Positions 45,561-58,800 of a stretch of 64,000 nt of DNA are shown piece after piece. The notes below the pieces were generated by a model. It was not told where the DNA came from and made no database searches. It saw nothing but the letters and a program-made list of their open reading frames with translations. Origin of the DNA: Trichaptum fuscoviolaceum. Lineage: Eukaryota > Basidiomycota > Agaricomycetes > Hymenochaetales > Trichaptaceae. Where the stretch lies: NCBI GenBank assembly GCA_910574455.1, contig CAJSYZ010000005.1, positions 7,750,001-7,814,000 on the forward strand. Direction: 5' to 3'. The first letter of the stretch is position 1. Each line of letters begins with the position of its first letter. The position numbers and the translations under genes are program-made.

Positions 45561-46629
45561 GTCCGTCGTCCTCTTCAAGTTCAAGTTCAAAACTCGTGGG
45601 AACGTCATCCAAACTAGACACGATGCTCTCACGTTTCCTACTTGCCCTTCGTTTTCTCGTACTACCTCCATGAACGCGGATAGGATCTTCGCTAGACGAG
45701 GGACTTTCTCACATAGCACCATCCTTCTATCATCGCATCGTCCGTTGTCGCATCTTCTCAAGGCAACAACTCTGTTCTGGTTTGTCTGTACCGTCAAGAA
45801 AGCAAATGAAGCGGCTACTGTTTTGATAAGGCTATGAAGGTTTAAGGATCAGCATCCGAGCTCTGCGGCTTGCTGTGTAAGTTAAGTGGGTTGTGCGGTT
45901 CATTCACTCAACTTCAGCAACCATTCTGTGCTAACTACCTTCCGCTTGGATACCACCGGCAATAGTCCAGTTCGCCCACATCATTCGCCTACTCGCAATT
46001 ATCTCCGCCAGTCACTTGTCGTGGTCTCGGCAAATGCATAGCATCTCGTGGAGTGTAGGATGCGCTACTCAAGAGCGTACCGGTAAAGGAGGTAGCGATG
46101 ACACTCCGTTGGATCCAAGTGGCGAAGGCAGCTTAAGGTTCTTATTCGCTGGTGGGTAACTACTGAGGATGTACGTGTGCAATCTCAGCCGTGCTAAATG
46201 TCAGCTAACCAGATGCGCATTTGAAGGTCGATCGTGATGCTCAACAGGCGTCTGTCTCCGTCGGCCTCCACATTTCCATCTTGTTTTGTTTCGCCATCAT
46301 AATACGCTGAGCTAGGCCTCATTGATTCTCTGATACAACTTGTGGATACCCATCCATTCTGCGTCTTGCCATCTCCCTCTCGTGCTTTCCTGTAACCAAC
46401 TTGTGTCCTCGGATGGCTTGACTTCGCATGTAGGACATCCACGCCACGTCATTTCCTGCTACTTCGCGCTTTCACTGCCTCGTCAAATCCTACAACAGCT
46501 GAATGATGGCCTATTTGGCACTGTATAGCAATCACTGTGCATCCTTGGCCAACTGGACTTATCTGACTATCTCCGATGGTTTCTGTGCCGCCTACGAGCT
46601 GATGGAAAGATGAACGGGAGAGTGGATTC
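45561..46629. other. Intergenic region, no gene seen
   Basis: Short frames without splice support. No matches to other parts of the window were noticed. Confidence 0.35.
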
Positions 46630-46972
46630 ATTTGAGGGATTTCTATTGATAGCGGAAGTGCCGTGGGAACATACTACTGCTAGTATATGACATAACTTCG
46701 AGGCGGAACTGAGATGCTTTCATGTTAGCCCTCCGACACAGGCTAGACTGGTACAATTCGGCGAGGAAGCGACTCCGTTGCCTGTTTGTCCGCTTTGATA
46801 TCGTACTCCTCCGGGGTTATAGCTTGTTGGTGTACAAGCGGAAGGTCAAAGATATACTACATGGTCACAAGCAAATTCAATCACCAGCCGCTCCTACTAC
46901 ATAAAGTGCTGTGTTTTCTCGTAGGCCTTTCCAACTACAAGGAATTTGACTAGTAGTCAACCGCAACTCATC
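46630..46972 (+). promoter_or_regulatory. Conserved upstream block of DM9-like copy 4
   Basis: The block is shortened. GATAGCGGAAGTG and CCGTGGGAACATACTA are fused with almost no spacer (about 46648-46675), and the TATA box reads CTACATAAAG (about 46898). This copy may be weakly or differently expressed. Confidence 0.45.
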
Positions 46973-47871
46973 ATGGATCCTAGACAAGCGGAACTCATCA
47001 AGGATCCTAATGTACGGAAATTCATAATGGACAGTATCAAATGGGTGCGCTTTCACACACATTCTCGACGCCTCGGACTAATAATGTGATTCTTATCCAG
47101 GTTGATGTTAAGAGATACGATGACCTTGATGCCATTGAAGACAAGATCGAAGTTGGGAGCTACAAAGGCAAGACCTTGTATATTGGTCGCGAGGTCTACC
47201 ACGAGGTTGTGTGTGGTAGCTACGTAACCCATGTTCTTTCAGTGGGTTTGGGAAGATGCCTTATGATCAAAGATACAGCTTATTTGACTTATTACGAAGA
47301 AACCACATGTGTCGTAAGTCGTCCCCGAAAAGGGCTTTTGCTACTAGTATCTAAATTAATGCTAATGTATTGTTCATCAGTGCGACGAGTTTCAAGTTGC
47401 GACTGCCAGTGGTGACGCACGCTATTTTCACTGGGTCGCACGATCCGGTGACTTCAACTTGTCTAATTTCCCTGTGAGCCAGGGTATACCGGTCCCGTAT
47501 GCGTTTAAACTGCGCTTTTCTTTAACAAGCACTGACAAAGAATCCGATAATCAGAGCTGGAGAAATGGGTGGAAAATTAGCATATATTGCACGGGCCCGC
47601 GTTCAAGACGTTGATGACGAATACCGTAAAAGTATCCTTCCCTACCCTATACTTGAAGGCGAGCAAGGTGGGTTGGCCATAGCCATTTATACTTTTGAAA
47701 CAAAACTTATCAACTTCACCACTATCAGTGCGGGAAGGCCATGGCTTCCGCCTTGAATCGCAAGGCGAATATGAAGTACTCGCATACATTGGGCCTCCTC
47801 CGCCAACGCGAAAGCCTCCCTTTATGGCCGTCGGAGATGTGCTCAAGCAGGGTGGAGGATTCGGACATTGA
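46973..47871 (+). CDS. DM9/DUF3421-like protein, copy 4
   Basis: Opens MDPRQAELIKDPNVRKFIMD, ending SIKW before a GTGCGC donor. The first module is IEVGSYKGKTLYIGREVYHE. The third exon needs a GTGTGG donor and a TTTCAG acceptor and then reads LGRCLMIKDTAYLTYYEE. The second module is GDARYFHWVARSGDFNLSN, AGEMGGKLAYIARARVQDV and PYPILEGE, then EGHGFRLESQGEYEVLAYIG and QGGGFGH before TGA at 47869-47871. All frames close, so the gene may work. No P450 fragment is seen after it, unlike the other four copies. Confidence 0.6.
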
Positions 47872-49050
47872 CCCTCTACACATGAGAGCATGTATGAGCT
47901 AGTGGAATATTAGATGTGGTGTAATCGTATGTATGCAGACCATATGTAATTGTTTTCGCATTTATCTGGCAGATTGGTGCTTCGCGAGGACACCATGGCT
48001 GAGAGGCAAGAAGTAGTCTCAGGCTATTATTAGTTAGGCCCTACTACGCTTGAACTTGAATATTTGGTTTGGAAATGTATTCGCACGGGCGCTACAGTCA
48101 CCGTGACTCCGATGATACACGTGCCAGTGACTTAGTATCGTGCGACTCGGAGCTGAAAACTGTAACACTGGCATTGCCCAGAGAGTCATTTTCTCTTCAA
48201 CTTGAAGTCACCATCACTGTCGAAGCCTGAAACTCGCTGAAGCTCGAAGGTCACCAAGTGACACCAACCGCCATCCATAAGCCCAGATCCATCCAGAACT
48301 ACACCCCACAGATCTCGTGCGACCGATGATCTATAAACAAAGGGGCCAGAGCTGTCGGTGACATACGCCAAAGATCTCACTCTCGAGAAGCGGTAATACA
48401 AAACACACGATCGTCTCGACCATCATCCGATCACCTCACTCAAACATTGAAGGTTGGAGCTACCTGGGCGGTAGGCGCCTAATGCATGATGGATGTCCAG
48501 TGGCCCGGGCGCTGCTATAATTATCAACAGTGTATCAGCAGGGCGTATTCAAGCGAAAAGGTACGGACTTCCGCATTTTAAAGAGTTACGACCTTAATCG
48601 CGTCTAATCACAATTTCATATCCAAAGATCCACATAGAGTCCTCGGGCCAGGCTTTGGATTTTGTACCTGGCTTAACTGCTACAACAAGGATACGCATTC
48701 CTCCCCGGGTAATTAATGAATCACATTGTTGGACCTAACGACTTCTGTCGAGATGGGGACCATTGGCCAAGCGGTATGTAAGTTATTTCTGTCCAAGGTA
48801 CGCGATCTAATGTTTTGACTGCCTTTTTCCCATTAATACATTCACAATCTTAGCTTCTCTCTTTCGGCACTGATCATCACCGCTACATTCCATCGGCTAA
48901 GGACTTGTTGCCGTTGGCCGTGATGCGCTCTCTCGCTGCTTTGTGTTACATTCATAAAATCATTTGGCTTTAGGCTGTGTCAAAGGAATCTATAAGAGTT
49001 GTTGCACAAACCCGCCCATACTCCCATCTACCTCCTCAATTTTCAGCTTC
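47872..49050. other. Intergenic region upstream of LtrA gene
   Basis: No gene seen. It should hold the LtrA promoter near 48950-49050. Confidence 0.4.
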
Positions 49051-51915
49051 ATGTCTGTCGACGGAAGTCAGTCTTTTCTGCCCTCCGGCAAGTCCATGTA
49101 AGTTATCCCTTACTCTTAGATCTGATTTCGGTATTCTGAACTACGTTTAGAGACGGCCTAAGGAACCGACAAAAAGAAGCACCCAAGTTTCCGCAGTTAT
49201 GCGAGTCGCCATTCAAGCAGGACGAATCCGAGGAGCTTGACGACGTGGGAGAAGAGAAAGACGAGGCCATATCAGTGAGTCACAGATTCTTCAATTAGAT
49301 ATGTAATCGACTAACCGTGATATAGGGTTACGACTTCGATGGCTTTCAAACATATCCTACAAGGAAGATCTGGTCCGACCTCGTGAGTAACTATCCTATA
49401 GCAACACATTAGGACTTAACTCGAACTGCGTCATCAGTTGCTGGACATATCGATGACTACTACATTCAACAGTCTTACGTAGGTCATCTTCCTCACTCTG
49501 AAACTATGTCTGAGTAACACCCAACAGAAACGGTACTGAGGTATTAGATGCAGAGGTGAATAAATTCCTGGCTTCCCTTGTGCTCAACTCACCCACTCTT
49601 TCAGACTTGCATCTCCTACCTCTTCTTCTTCACACTCGTCTGGTGGATCTGGGCCTCCCAAGTATGCTACGACGTCCGCTTCACCAAAGCTGACTGGGTG
49701 CACCGGCTCTCCGTCTTCCTCCAATTCATCATCTTCTGCGCGCTTGCCGCATTTACCAAGGACTTCGACATCGGGTACCTACTCTCTCCCTCCGCCGCCG
49801 CAGAACAGCAGGTCGTCGAGGAGATTCAGAGTATCGGCGGGTTCAGCGAGGAGCAGATCAGCGCGGCGCAGTTTAGGGAGGACCGGCTCCCGATATTGAA
49901 CGCCAAGGGGATCTCGCTGGTGATGATGTTCAGTCGAGTGCTTCTGCTCTTACAGTACCTTTTGACACTGTATCATGCGCCTGCGGACAATTCTCGTGAC
50001 TCATTCTTCTCCCGCATGTGGGTTGCCCTGTCCGGACCCGGATTCAGGGCTTTCCAAACACACATCCTCTCCCTCACCCTATCGGCTACGTCTTATCTCG
50101 TTGCCTTCATCATCCTCGAATCATCCCTCGGGCTCAGCAAAGGCGCGCAGCTCGCAAAGGTCATCCTGTGGTACCTGCCAGTCGTATGGGAAATTGGTGC
50201 GCACTTCCTCGCTTTGCGACAGCGTGGACATGTACAGTATCCCCTGAACAGCGTGTACGAACGGAGCGCGGCGTCCTTCATCATCATTCTCGGCGGCGGG
50301 CTTGACAAGATCACGGAAGGCTTCCAGCTCATCGTCGGTAATGTTACGATTGGGAAGTCCGGCACAGGTCTGGTTCTCGCTGGTGCCATCTCATTCATCA
50401 CTCAATTCTCTCTGTATTTCGAGATGACGAAGGATCATATCGTGACGAGAAGGAAGGACGGATATTGCAGGCGCGTCCTTGCGTGGTTCATCGCCCATTT
50501 CATGTATTTCGCCAGCTTGATCATCATGCTGCAAGCGATTGCTGCTCTACTGAAGTTTGGGGTACGTTCTGCTCTTGCTCTTGAACCTCTTCCGAAAGCA
50601 TACATACTGACTAGAGACAACATGATAGAATATTGGCAAGGCGCTGAACCTCCCTCTCCAGTTCTTAGCAGAAGCAAACGGCGCAATCGCAGATGCGGGC
50701 GACGGGCAATTCATATCCACAGACGCCTTTGACATCGCTGATCAGATTGAGGCGCTTGGGTTGAATCTCGACGACCTTGTCACCATCGTGAACAACGGCG
50801 TGATAATAGGACTCACGTCCAACGCTAGCGTCGTCGACCAGGACGATGCAGACGGCTTTGGCACACCGGCGCTGCAGGTGGCGCACAACGCTGCCCTTCA
50901 AGCGAGTGCGGTGCTCATCTCTGTGATTCTCGATGTAAGATCCCGTCTTTCCGTTTCTGTGTATCATCACTCACATACTGTGTCTTACACTTAGAACTTC
51001 GAACTCACACCAGACCCGAACACACAGCTTGGCAGTGAGCTGAACGTATTCTTGGACATTGATGCGAACGATACGACTTCTCTCTCGGACACGTTTGACA
51101 ATGTCTGGTACGACATTGCGGAACGTGCGTTTACAAACGAGGCAATCCCGGCCCTATGGTTCTATGCATCTGCTGTAAGTGTCCATTTAAATCCTATCTG
51201 GTCACTCTCACCTACGATAAGTCTCATAGGGCTTGACCTTGATCTCTCTGTCTGGTCTGGGCCTGATTAAATGGTGGGGCAACCTGGGTTTGTATTCCTC
51301 CCTTAATCTTATTACCAAGAGTCAGACCCATTTCTTCTACGCAACATTCAGACAGCTATCGGCGCGTTGTCCTATCAATTCGACTCGCGGTCGGCATCAT
51401 AACATGCTTACTGTCCTTCGTCGACATCAACCAGGGAAATCAATTCCTCGATACGATTGATAAGAATGACACAAAATTCTCATTCAAGCTCAGCGGCGCC
51501 ACAGTTTGGAGCTTGGCCTCTCACTCTCTGCTGTACGTCGCTCTTCCATATTGCTCTTGTCTAAGATACACCGATGTTCAGCGGGTGTATTCATAGCATC
51601 CCAATTTTCTCAATCATAATCTTTTGTGAACAGCTTGCAGAATTCGTACGTTGTTCATTTTTTCAGAGAGGACACATACTCACTAGTCGACCTCCTAAGA
51701 TTATAATTTTTGTTCTGCAAAAGCGCGCAAAATCCGACACTGGCACCTCAGAGCTTGGAGGTGCGAACGTCGTTGACATCTCGACTGTCGCTAGTCTTGG
51801 CATCGTAAGACGGCCAACCCGGGAGACATACGACCCCTACAAAGAGAACGCGCAAAGCACAATCTCGATAACTCTGGCAGAGCGAGGGTACATAGTTGCA
51901 CGAGGGAGCCCGTAA
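49051..51915 (+). CDS. LtrA-type (low temperature requirement A-like) membrane protein
   Basis: Exon 1 (49051-49097) gives MSVDGSQSFLPSGKS, followed by exons reading APKFPQLCESPFKQDE and GYDFDGFQTYPTRKIWSDL. Two small exons lead into SYLFFFTLVWWIWASQVCYD, the hallmark of the LtrA family. About ten hydrophobic spans follow, with conserved VRF, LAAFTKDFD and YERSAASF segments. After introns near 50560 and 50940, a long loop (FELTPDPNTQLG...) and a further span (LTLISLSGLGLIKWW) lead to a C-terminal part with HSIPIFSIIIFCEQLAEF. The stop is at 51913-51915. Fungal LtrA proteins are polytopic membrane proteins of unknown biochemical role; the name comes from a bacterial gene needed for growth in the cold. 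Broken copies lie at 41816-42221 and 58480-58800. Confidence 0.85.
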
Positions 51916-52452
51916 TGTATGTATGTAACAGAGTCTGTACTCATCTAGTGTGTTATTAGCCGTACGTATATAATCTCCGGACCATTCTCAATTTATTTTA
52001 CTCTCCTTATGTTAGAGTCATCCCGATCCGTGTCTGTCAATATATGTAGCATTTAAGAAGACGTTCACTTCGTTCTTGCGTTCCCGTATGCTGCTCTCTG
52101 ATATTTTCTCCGGATGATCTAGGAGAAGGGTCTTCACGATGTAAGCCGCAGTCGAAGTGGATAAATGGGCTGACGGTTTTTATGGGAAAAGCCACTCTAC
52201 AGCTTGCGTGAAAAAGTCGATGTCACGGTAAACACGTCAAACCCTCAACCGCGGAAACCGTTGATGAGAAGTCACCTCGGAAAGTCCACAGAGAAGGCAA
52301 CGCCAACTTGGGGCGAGAACCCATAAGAATATAAATACTGCCATCTAAGTGAATGCATCATGTAGCAGCGTACTAACTTTGTTGCTCATTCAGATCGCAG
52401 TCGAGTTCGGTGAGTAGTCATGTAGTATATTAAATCAACAAAGTCCAATACT
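51916..52452. other. Convergent intergenic region between LtrA and P450 E
   Basis: Holds the 3' ends of two convergent genes. No gene seen. Confidence 0.4.
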
Positions 52453-54780
52453 CTAAGACCTCAACTGCACAATGACCGGAAGCTTCCCTACTTGGAACAA
52501 AAACACATCCCGCAACGCACTCTCGTATGCTTGCTTTACATCCGAGTGATGTCTGTCCCCGTCCGAGTCGACCAGGCGCAGTTCGAAGCGCTGCATCAGC
52601 ACGGCGACGACCGCACGCATCTCCGCCAGCGCGAGGTTCTTGCCCGCGCAGAGCGCCGGTCCCCACGAGAAGGGGATGAACGCCGACAGATTGTGGATGA
52701 CAAGGTCCTTCTCGGTCTTGGGCACACCATACGGCGTCGCGGCTGGTTTGGGTCCTGAGCCAGGCCCATAAGCAAGCCAGCGCTCGGGCCAGAAGTCCTC
52801 TGGCGCGGGAGAGAAGTTACGTGGGTCGCGCTGGACGACGTATATCGGTACGTCTACTGCTGTGCCCTCTGGTATGAACCTAGTGCACCGCGGGTCAGTA
52901 TGTCAATATATCAAGTACAGAAGTGCATCTTCGCGCAGACAGTAAACGAACCTGGAAGCAAGCCATTTTCCACCGGTCCCCTTTTCGGGCGCACGCTGCA
53001 GCATGGTCGGCACGGGCGGCTGGAGGCGCAGCGCTTCGTTTCTGCATGATGGATAACAGCGCAGGCAATAGCTAGTCAGCGAGCGAAAACGCGAAGGAAG
53101 AAGGCGTGCCGAAAAGAACTAACATGACTGCATTCAAGTACGGCAGTTCCCCGAGCTTCCCGTGGTCGAATGCTACTCCGCCGTCGATGCCGGGAGGGAA
53201 GGCTTCATCGATTTCTGCTTGCAACTTTTTATATGATCGTAGATTGGGTTCAGACAGGAGGTAGTAGAAGACCCCGCTGAGCGTTGTCGCCGTGGTGTCC
53301 GAGCCCGCGACAATCGCCACTTCGCCCTCCGCCACCAGGCTGCCCAGCGGCGGTGATGTGCGCTTTCCGTCTTCATTTCCCTGTACATATTTATTCGCAT
53401 TTATAATAAGTGAAGGATGGCATGACTGTATAGCTGAGACTCACGAGGTGATAGAAGAGATCCTTCATGGTGCTCCCGTTCGCGACGCGCTGCTGCGCAC
53501 ATGCGTACGTGAATCTGCGGAAGTTGACAATGGAGGCGGAGACGGCGGGGATCTTGAGCAGGAGACGTGTCGCCCAGGGAATCTGATGCTGCCAGGCCAT
53601 GGCACTGACGGAGTGTGTGGTTAGTCAATTAGGGTATGATACGAATGACTATGTTTCAGAAACACACTCACGCGACGCGCACTTCGAGTTGTTTCCAGAT
53701 GTCGCGGACATCGCCATCACGCATGAGTTCGAAACCACCCCCGAATCTATAACATAGCGCTCAGAACCAAGTAGATCTGAGATGAATAGCTAGATCAAGC
53801 GTACGCCATATCACCCATGAAATCAAACCTGAGCGCACATTCCAATCATCAGTCCCCATCCTTCTCAATCACACCGAGGAAACTAGCGGAATGACTCACG
53901 CGAAATAGCTGAACCACGTCTGCAGCTCCACGGCCTTCCCTCCATTCTGCTTCGTGGACTGCTCGATCTCGTCTGCGAGCTGCGCGGCACGGCGCGAGAT
54001 GGTGTCGCCATAGTCCTTTACCGCGGACGTGCTGAAGGCGCGGCTCCAGAACTTGCGCTTCTGGGCGTGGTCGTGCACGGTGCGCGTGGAGAGCACGTGC
54101 GTTGGTAGGTCTGGGTTGCGGCGCCCGTCCCACACTGAAACGAGTGTTGGTCTCAAGTGAAAGACGGCAGAGAATGCAGCTTACTAGGTCCGCGGGGCAT
54201 GCCATCTTGTCCGAGGATCTCCGGAATCGCGGTCATGTCGGTCACGGAAATCTCATTCGGTCCTGCAAACGGGGATAAGGGCTCAGCAAGAGAATGAGCT
54301 CAGTGGAATTCTACATACCAACGCGCACCCAGTCTCCATATCTCTCATGCAACGCCTTCATCACCCGGTGATGCGCCCCACGCCGCACCTGGTACACCGT
54401 CCACCATTTCGAGACGCGCGCGAGTCGGGGACCGGGGTAACCTGCCAGCGGATGCCAGGGCCCGAGTCTGTACGCAACGATGCTGGATGCGAGGGAGGCG
54501 TAGAAGAGCGCAAAGCCCGTAGCATATGCGGAGAGCGTGGCAGAATAGTGCGGGACGAGGAACGAGGAGGATAACGCTGGTGCACAAGCAAGCAGGAGGG
54601 CTGTCAAGAGGTAGCTAGACGGCTGTATCTCGTATTTCTTATAAACGAGGTGGACGATCTGCTTTGAAGTGAGCAGATGACTTCGCGCGGTGGAAGAGGT
54701 AAGCGTACCAAGCTACACATGACCACAAACATGAGCGCTTCGTACGGAGAAAGCTTTGGGACGCGGTCCAAAAGCGCCAT
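52453..54780 (-). CDS. Cytochrome P450, member E
   Basis: ATG at 54780 ([20 protein letters not shown]), stop at 52453-52455. An N-terminal double anchor precedes [19 protein letters not shown]. The C-helix exon reads [19 protein letters not shown]. The I-helix is [15 protein letters not shown], the K-helix exon NEALRLQPP, then [19 protein letters not shown]. The heme loop is [12 protein letters not shown], with Ala-Leu before the Cys. The overall plan matches members A to C, but sequence and exon lengths differ, so it is an older paralogue. GC content is higher than in members B and C. Likely a microsomal monooxygenase with unknown substrate. Confidence 0.9.
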
Positions 54781-55596
54781 CTTGCGCAGATTGGTGGACG
54801 AGGGACAAGTAACTCAAAGAACACAACTTGGAGAGACGCTGTGTTTATATATATGTCAGATGAATCAATCACGCATCAGTCCGCGTCTAAATACATACCA
54901 TCTTACGACATACAGTGCGCGGTGCCAAAGCGGTATTGCTTGATAAAGAGTGCATCTGCATGCATGGAGAAGGCAAACTCGGACAAGGAGCGGCAGGAGG
55001 TGCGAGGGTTGCTTCTCCCGTGGATGGCCATCTCGGAGATCGTCATTCGTCTCATATTCATCAACAAGTGCGCAAATGCGGGTAAGATGTCTTATCACAA
55101 GGCAGATGCATGACGCGGAAGAGTCGCTAAACGTACAAGTCGAAGCTATCGGCTGAACTTGAAGTAGGGTAAGATCGTGTGTCAACGAGTCAACTCACTA
55201 CCACTTTGATATGAAAAACTGTGAGTTCACTCAATCCAATCCATAAAAGGCTCGGTAAGTGATGCTCTGATCTGGAGAATTGGTGGCTCCGGGAGATGGA
55301 GGTAAAAGAATCACAATGGCCGTTTGCGACCGCGGGTTAATTCGAATTTTGGCGATGACGTCATTCAGCTTGCGTTTCAGTTTCTTTGAAGTTTGAGGTA
55401 TTGGCACCCTTATCTCATACGAGAAGAAAAACCAAGAAATTATATAACAATCTTCAGCGACTAAGAATATAACAATATGAGCCCGCCCCACGCCGATTTT
55501 TAAGCCTACAATTAATAAGCTAACCAATTCTCTCCAGCTGTAGACCGCGCAGCACAACCTCCCGAGCCCTATCGTCACGGACATGTACGCTCACGA
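54781..55596. other. Intergenic region between P450 E and F
   Basis: Includes the upstream region of P450 E. Short frames only. Confidence 0.4.
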
Positions 55597-58121
55597 TCAA
55601 GCACCCGAGGCGTCGTTAACCTTCGTGACTCGTAGAGGCAGCCGGTGCACGCCCTCCGGGTCGCCCTCGACGTGTGGCGACATGATGTGGTGGTTCAGCC
55701 AGCGCACCTGCCGTCCATCCTCCGGCGGCTCAAACTTGAAGTGCGCGAGGAGCACCGTCAGCGCGATCTCTGGTGAACCCAACGTCGGGGCAAAAATAAA
55801 TAAGAAGTCAGCAAAATACTTTACACTTCACCAATCTGAACGACGGATCGCCAAACCGAAGGAAGAAGAAAAAAAAAGAGATAGAGCGACGCACTCATTT
55901 CCAATATACTAAACCGCATCCCCATGCAGCTTCGCGGGCCCCCAAAGAACGTCATTAGCCGGCCATAGATCCCAGGACTCGGCGCGTCCACGACCGCCTT
56001 CGGCAGTGCGCCCTCGCCGTCCCGACGATTGGGGTTCCGCGCTTCACCGTCAGCGCAATCAGACTCGGCCTCGAGCCACCGCTCCGGCCGGAACTCGCGC
56101 GCGTCTGCGCCCCACCTGCGCGCATCCTGGTTGTACCCGGCGATGCCGACGTAGAATGTCGTGCCCTTTGGTAGCTCGAGTGCCGTGATCGGTGCTGCGC
56201 CCGGGTTGGCGGGCTGGACGGGGTGGTGGAGGGGGAGTGTGACGTCGCGTTTCGCCCTGCACGTATTATCGCATTAGATTTAAGGAAGGTCTGACGAATA
56301 TATATAATACGCACATCCGTGGCAAGCTCGCGACCGGCGGGTACAGCCTCAGCACTTCCTTCACCGTCGCATCCAGCAGCGGCAGCTTCATCAGCTCGTC
56401 GTACTCGATATCGCCGTTCTTCTGCCCCTGCTCGCGCGCGCGTTCTCGTGCTGCGAGTGCCTCTGCGCGAAGGCGCGATTGCAGGTCTTGCCGGAGAGAG
56501 AGGACGTGCAGTGTGCGCGTGAGCCCACCGGACGTCGTGTCGTGAGCTGCGAAGATAAGAGCGCTAGGAGGGTAGATGTCAGTAAGTAGGTAGCACATAA
56601 TGTATATCAGCGAAACAGCATACTTCATTTGTCCTATAATCTCATCTTCAGTCAGCGCCTCGTTCTTCGAAAGTTGCTTGTTCTCCGCCACTGTCGCCAG
56701 CACGAAGCGTTAGAGGGTTTTGCGTGCGCCTAAGGACAATGGATGTTCTAATGGCACGTACTCAGATTCTCGATGATGTTCGGCCTGCTTCCCTCCTCTT
56801 TCTCACCCTGAGATGTAAATGCGGCTTTCTTTGCGCGGTAGATCTCTTGCACGGTATCGTCCATGACGTCGAAGATACGCTCGATCTCGCGGGCCGCTCG
56901 CAGAGGGACAAGGCTACGAGATGACTTTGTTTAGTAAGGGGGCTATGGAAAGAGATGGAGGTGCACGTACTTGGAAAGGAAGCGACGAATGGTCGGGTTG
57001 CCGAAGTGGACGAGCGGGTGGAAGAGTTGGACGAGTAAAGGAGGAAGGAGGGCGAGCTGGGGTCTGCGTCGCCAGATTCATAAGGACACAGCATAGTCAG
57101 CATCGTGCACAACAGATAACACAAAAATCTAACACTCACGACAAATCCCCAGCCGCCTTCGGGTACGGATGCTCCTTCACGGCATTCCCATCCTTCGCCG
57201 CCGCAAGCCGCAGCGTATTGAATGTGTACCCCATCCCGCCCTGCGCGATCATCTCAAGCGCGGCACGCGAGAGCCACGAGAGGACGTCGATCTCCACTGC
57301 GGTCGCGCTCTCCTTGGCGAGGTGCTGCTCGAAGACGGCGCGCAGCTCGTGCGCGATGCCGTAGAACGCGGGCGCCATGCGCTTGACGCTGGCGACCGTC
57401 AGCGCGGGGCCGAGGCGCTTGCGCTGTTTCTTGTGCTGTGCGCCTGCCAGTGAGTGAGTGATGTCGTGTCTCTCTTGCAAGGACGGTATGGAAGAGAGAA
57501 AATCACCGCACCTTTGACGGCGCCGACACCGTCGCCGAAGCATGCGTGATGGAGGCTAGATTGTCAGGATGGGTGATTGGGCGGGACGAGTTGAGGAGGC
57601 TGAACATACTCAAGGAAGAAGCTGTGATGTTGTTAGCTTAGCATTGGTGGAGAAATAAGAGAAAGGAAGACGTACTCAGGTTCTTCGAATGCATCTGCTT
57701 GCTTCAGCAACACGTTCTCCAACGCGCGTGGGTCGGACAAGTACACTTGCGGTTCCTAATGCAGTTGTTATAACCACCAATAAGCCTAGGCATCCCAGCG
57801 CCATCAATACTAGCCAGCACGCACACCAAATGGTCCCCAGAGCTTCACAGCTGTCCCAAACTGATCCGTTAGATGCTCCTGCCACGGGATTCCGTCGGGT
57901 GCAAAGTACTTGTCGAGGTTCCCCGTGAGCAAACCGGACTGTGGTGGCCCTGGTAAGGCTCTTAGGGTGTGTCGAAGCCGAAGGCGGAATAGAAAGAACG
58001 AAGCAAGGCGGTATAGGACGAACCCAACGATGGAGGCGAGGACGACTTGCGAGATGCTTACATTCGCAAGAGCGTTCAGCGTTTCTGAGATGACGGGCGG
58101 CATTTCTGGAGGGGACACCAT
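55597..58121 (-). CDS. Cytochrome P450, member F (different family)
   Basis: ATG at 58121 (MVSPPEMPPVISETLNALAN), stop at 55597-55599. The anchor ASIVGFVLYRLASFFLF is followed by LPGPPQSGLLTGNLDKYFAP and IPWQEHLTDQFG. The I-helix reads ALIFAAHDTTSGGL, the K-helix KEVLRLYPPV, the PERF region FRPERWLEAESDCADGE, and the heme loop FFGGPRSCMGMRF, a full FxxGxRxCxG. The last intron joins SILEM to KIALTVLLAHFKFEPPED in frame. About ten exons. The heme loop and I-helix place it in a different family from members A to E. An ATG further upstream (58232) is in frame, but the fragment copies in the repeats begin at the position equal to 58121. This gene, or a close relative, is the source of the P450 fragments beside the DM9-like genes. 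Confidence 0.9.
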
Positions 58122-58479
58122 GTTGAGTGTCGGCCAGAGGTTAGAGAGTCGAATGGATGCATTGTTATAGTTGATAAGTAGAAATATGTTCAAGGATGAC
58201 GGCCGCTGTGCCCCAACCAAGTTGCCATGCATCCCTTCAGGGTGAAAGCTTTAGCACCCGTGAGAATATATTTCTGCAATGAAAACAATCTTTGTGGTAT
58301 ACTGCATCTCTATACTGTACTGACTACCAATATAAGAAAAGCAACAAAATGAAGTCGTGAAAGGTGTGATTCTGGGAAGTAAATAGAGTGATTCTGGGAA
58401 ATAAATAGAGTAATTCTGGGGCATAAATAGGGTATATCACGCAGTAGATACACGTCGGTAAAGTGGGCCAATTACATTA
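58122..58479. other. Upstream region of P450 F
   Basis: A short tandem repeat of GTGATTCTGGGAAxTAAATA occurs about three times at 58366-58430. No gene seen. Confidence 0.5.
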
Positions 58480-58800
58480 CTATGTGACGAGCTCCCATAG
58501 TCAACTACATACCGTCACTCCGCTAGAGCAATCGAAACTGTGCTCTGAGCATTCTCTTTGTAAGGATCAAATGTCTCCGGTCGTCCTACCAGTCCAAGGC
58601 TGGCGACAGTCGAGATGTTGCCATTGTTTGCACCTCCAAGCTCTGCGATGCCAGTGTCAGATTTTGCTCGCTTCTGCAGAACGAAGATTATAATCTAAGG
58701 AGGTCAGTTAGTAAGTATGTGTCCTCTTAAGAGAAATTAACAACGTACGAATTCTGCAAGCTGCTCGCAAAAAATTATGATAGAGAAAATAGGGATGCTA
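58480..58800 (-). pseudogene. 3' fragment of the LtrA-like gene
   Basis: In reverse complement this follows 51590-51880 of the intact gene: the exon coding for FSIIIFCEQLAEF, then the GTACGTTG donor, and the coding part around CTGGCACTGGCATCG. It lacks the rest of the gene. At 58800 it changes abruptly into the repeat-unit sequence, so the junction marks a rearrangement breakpoint. Confidence 0.75.
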
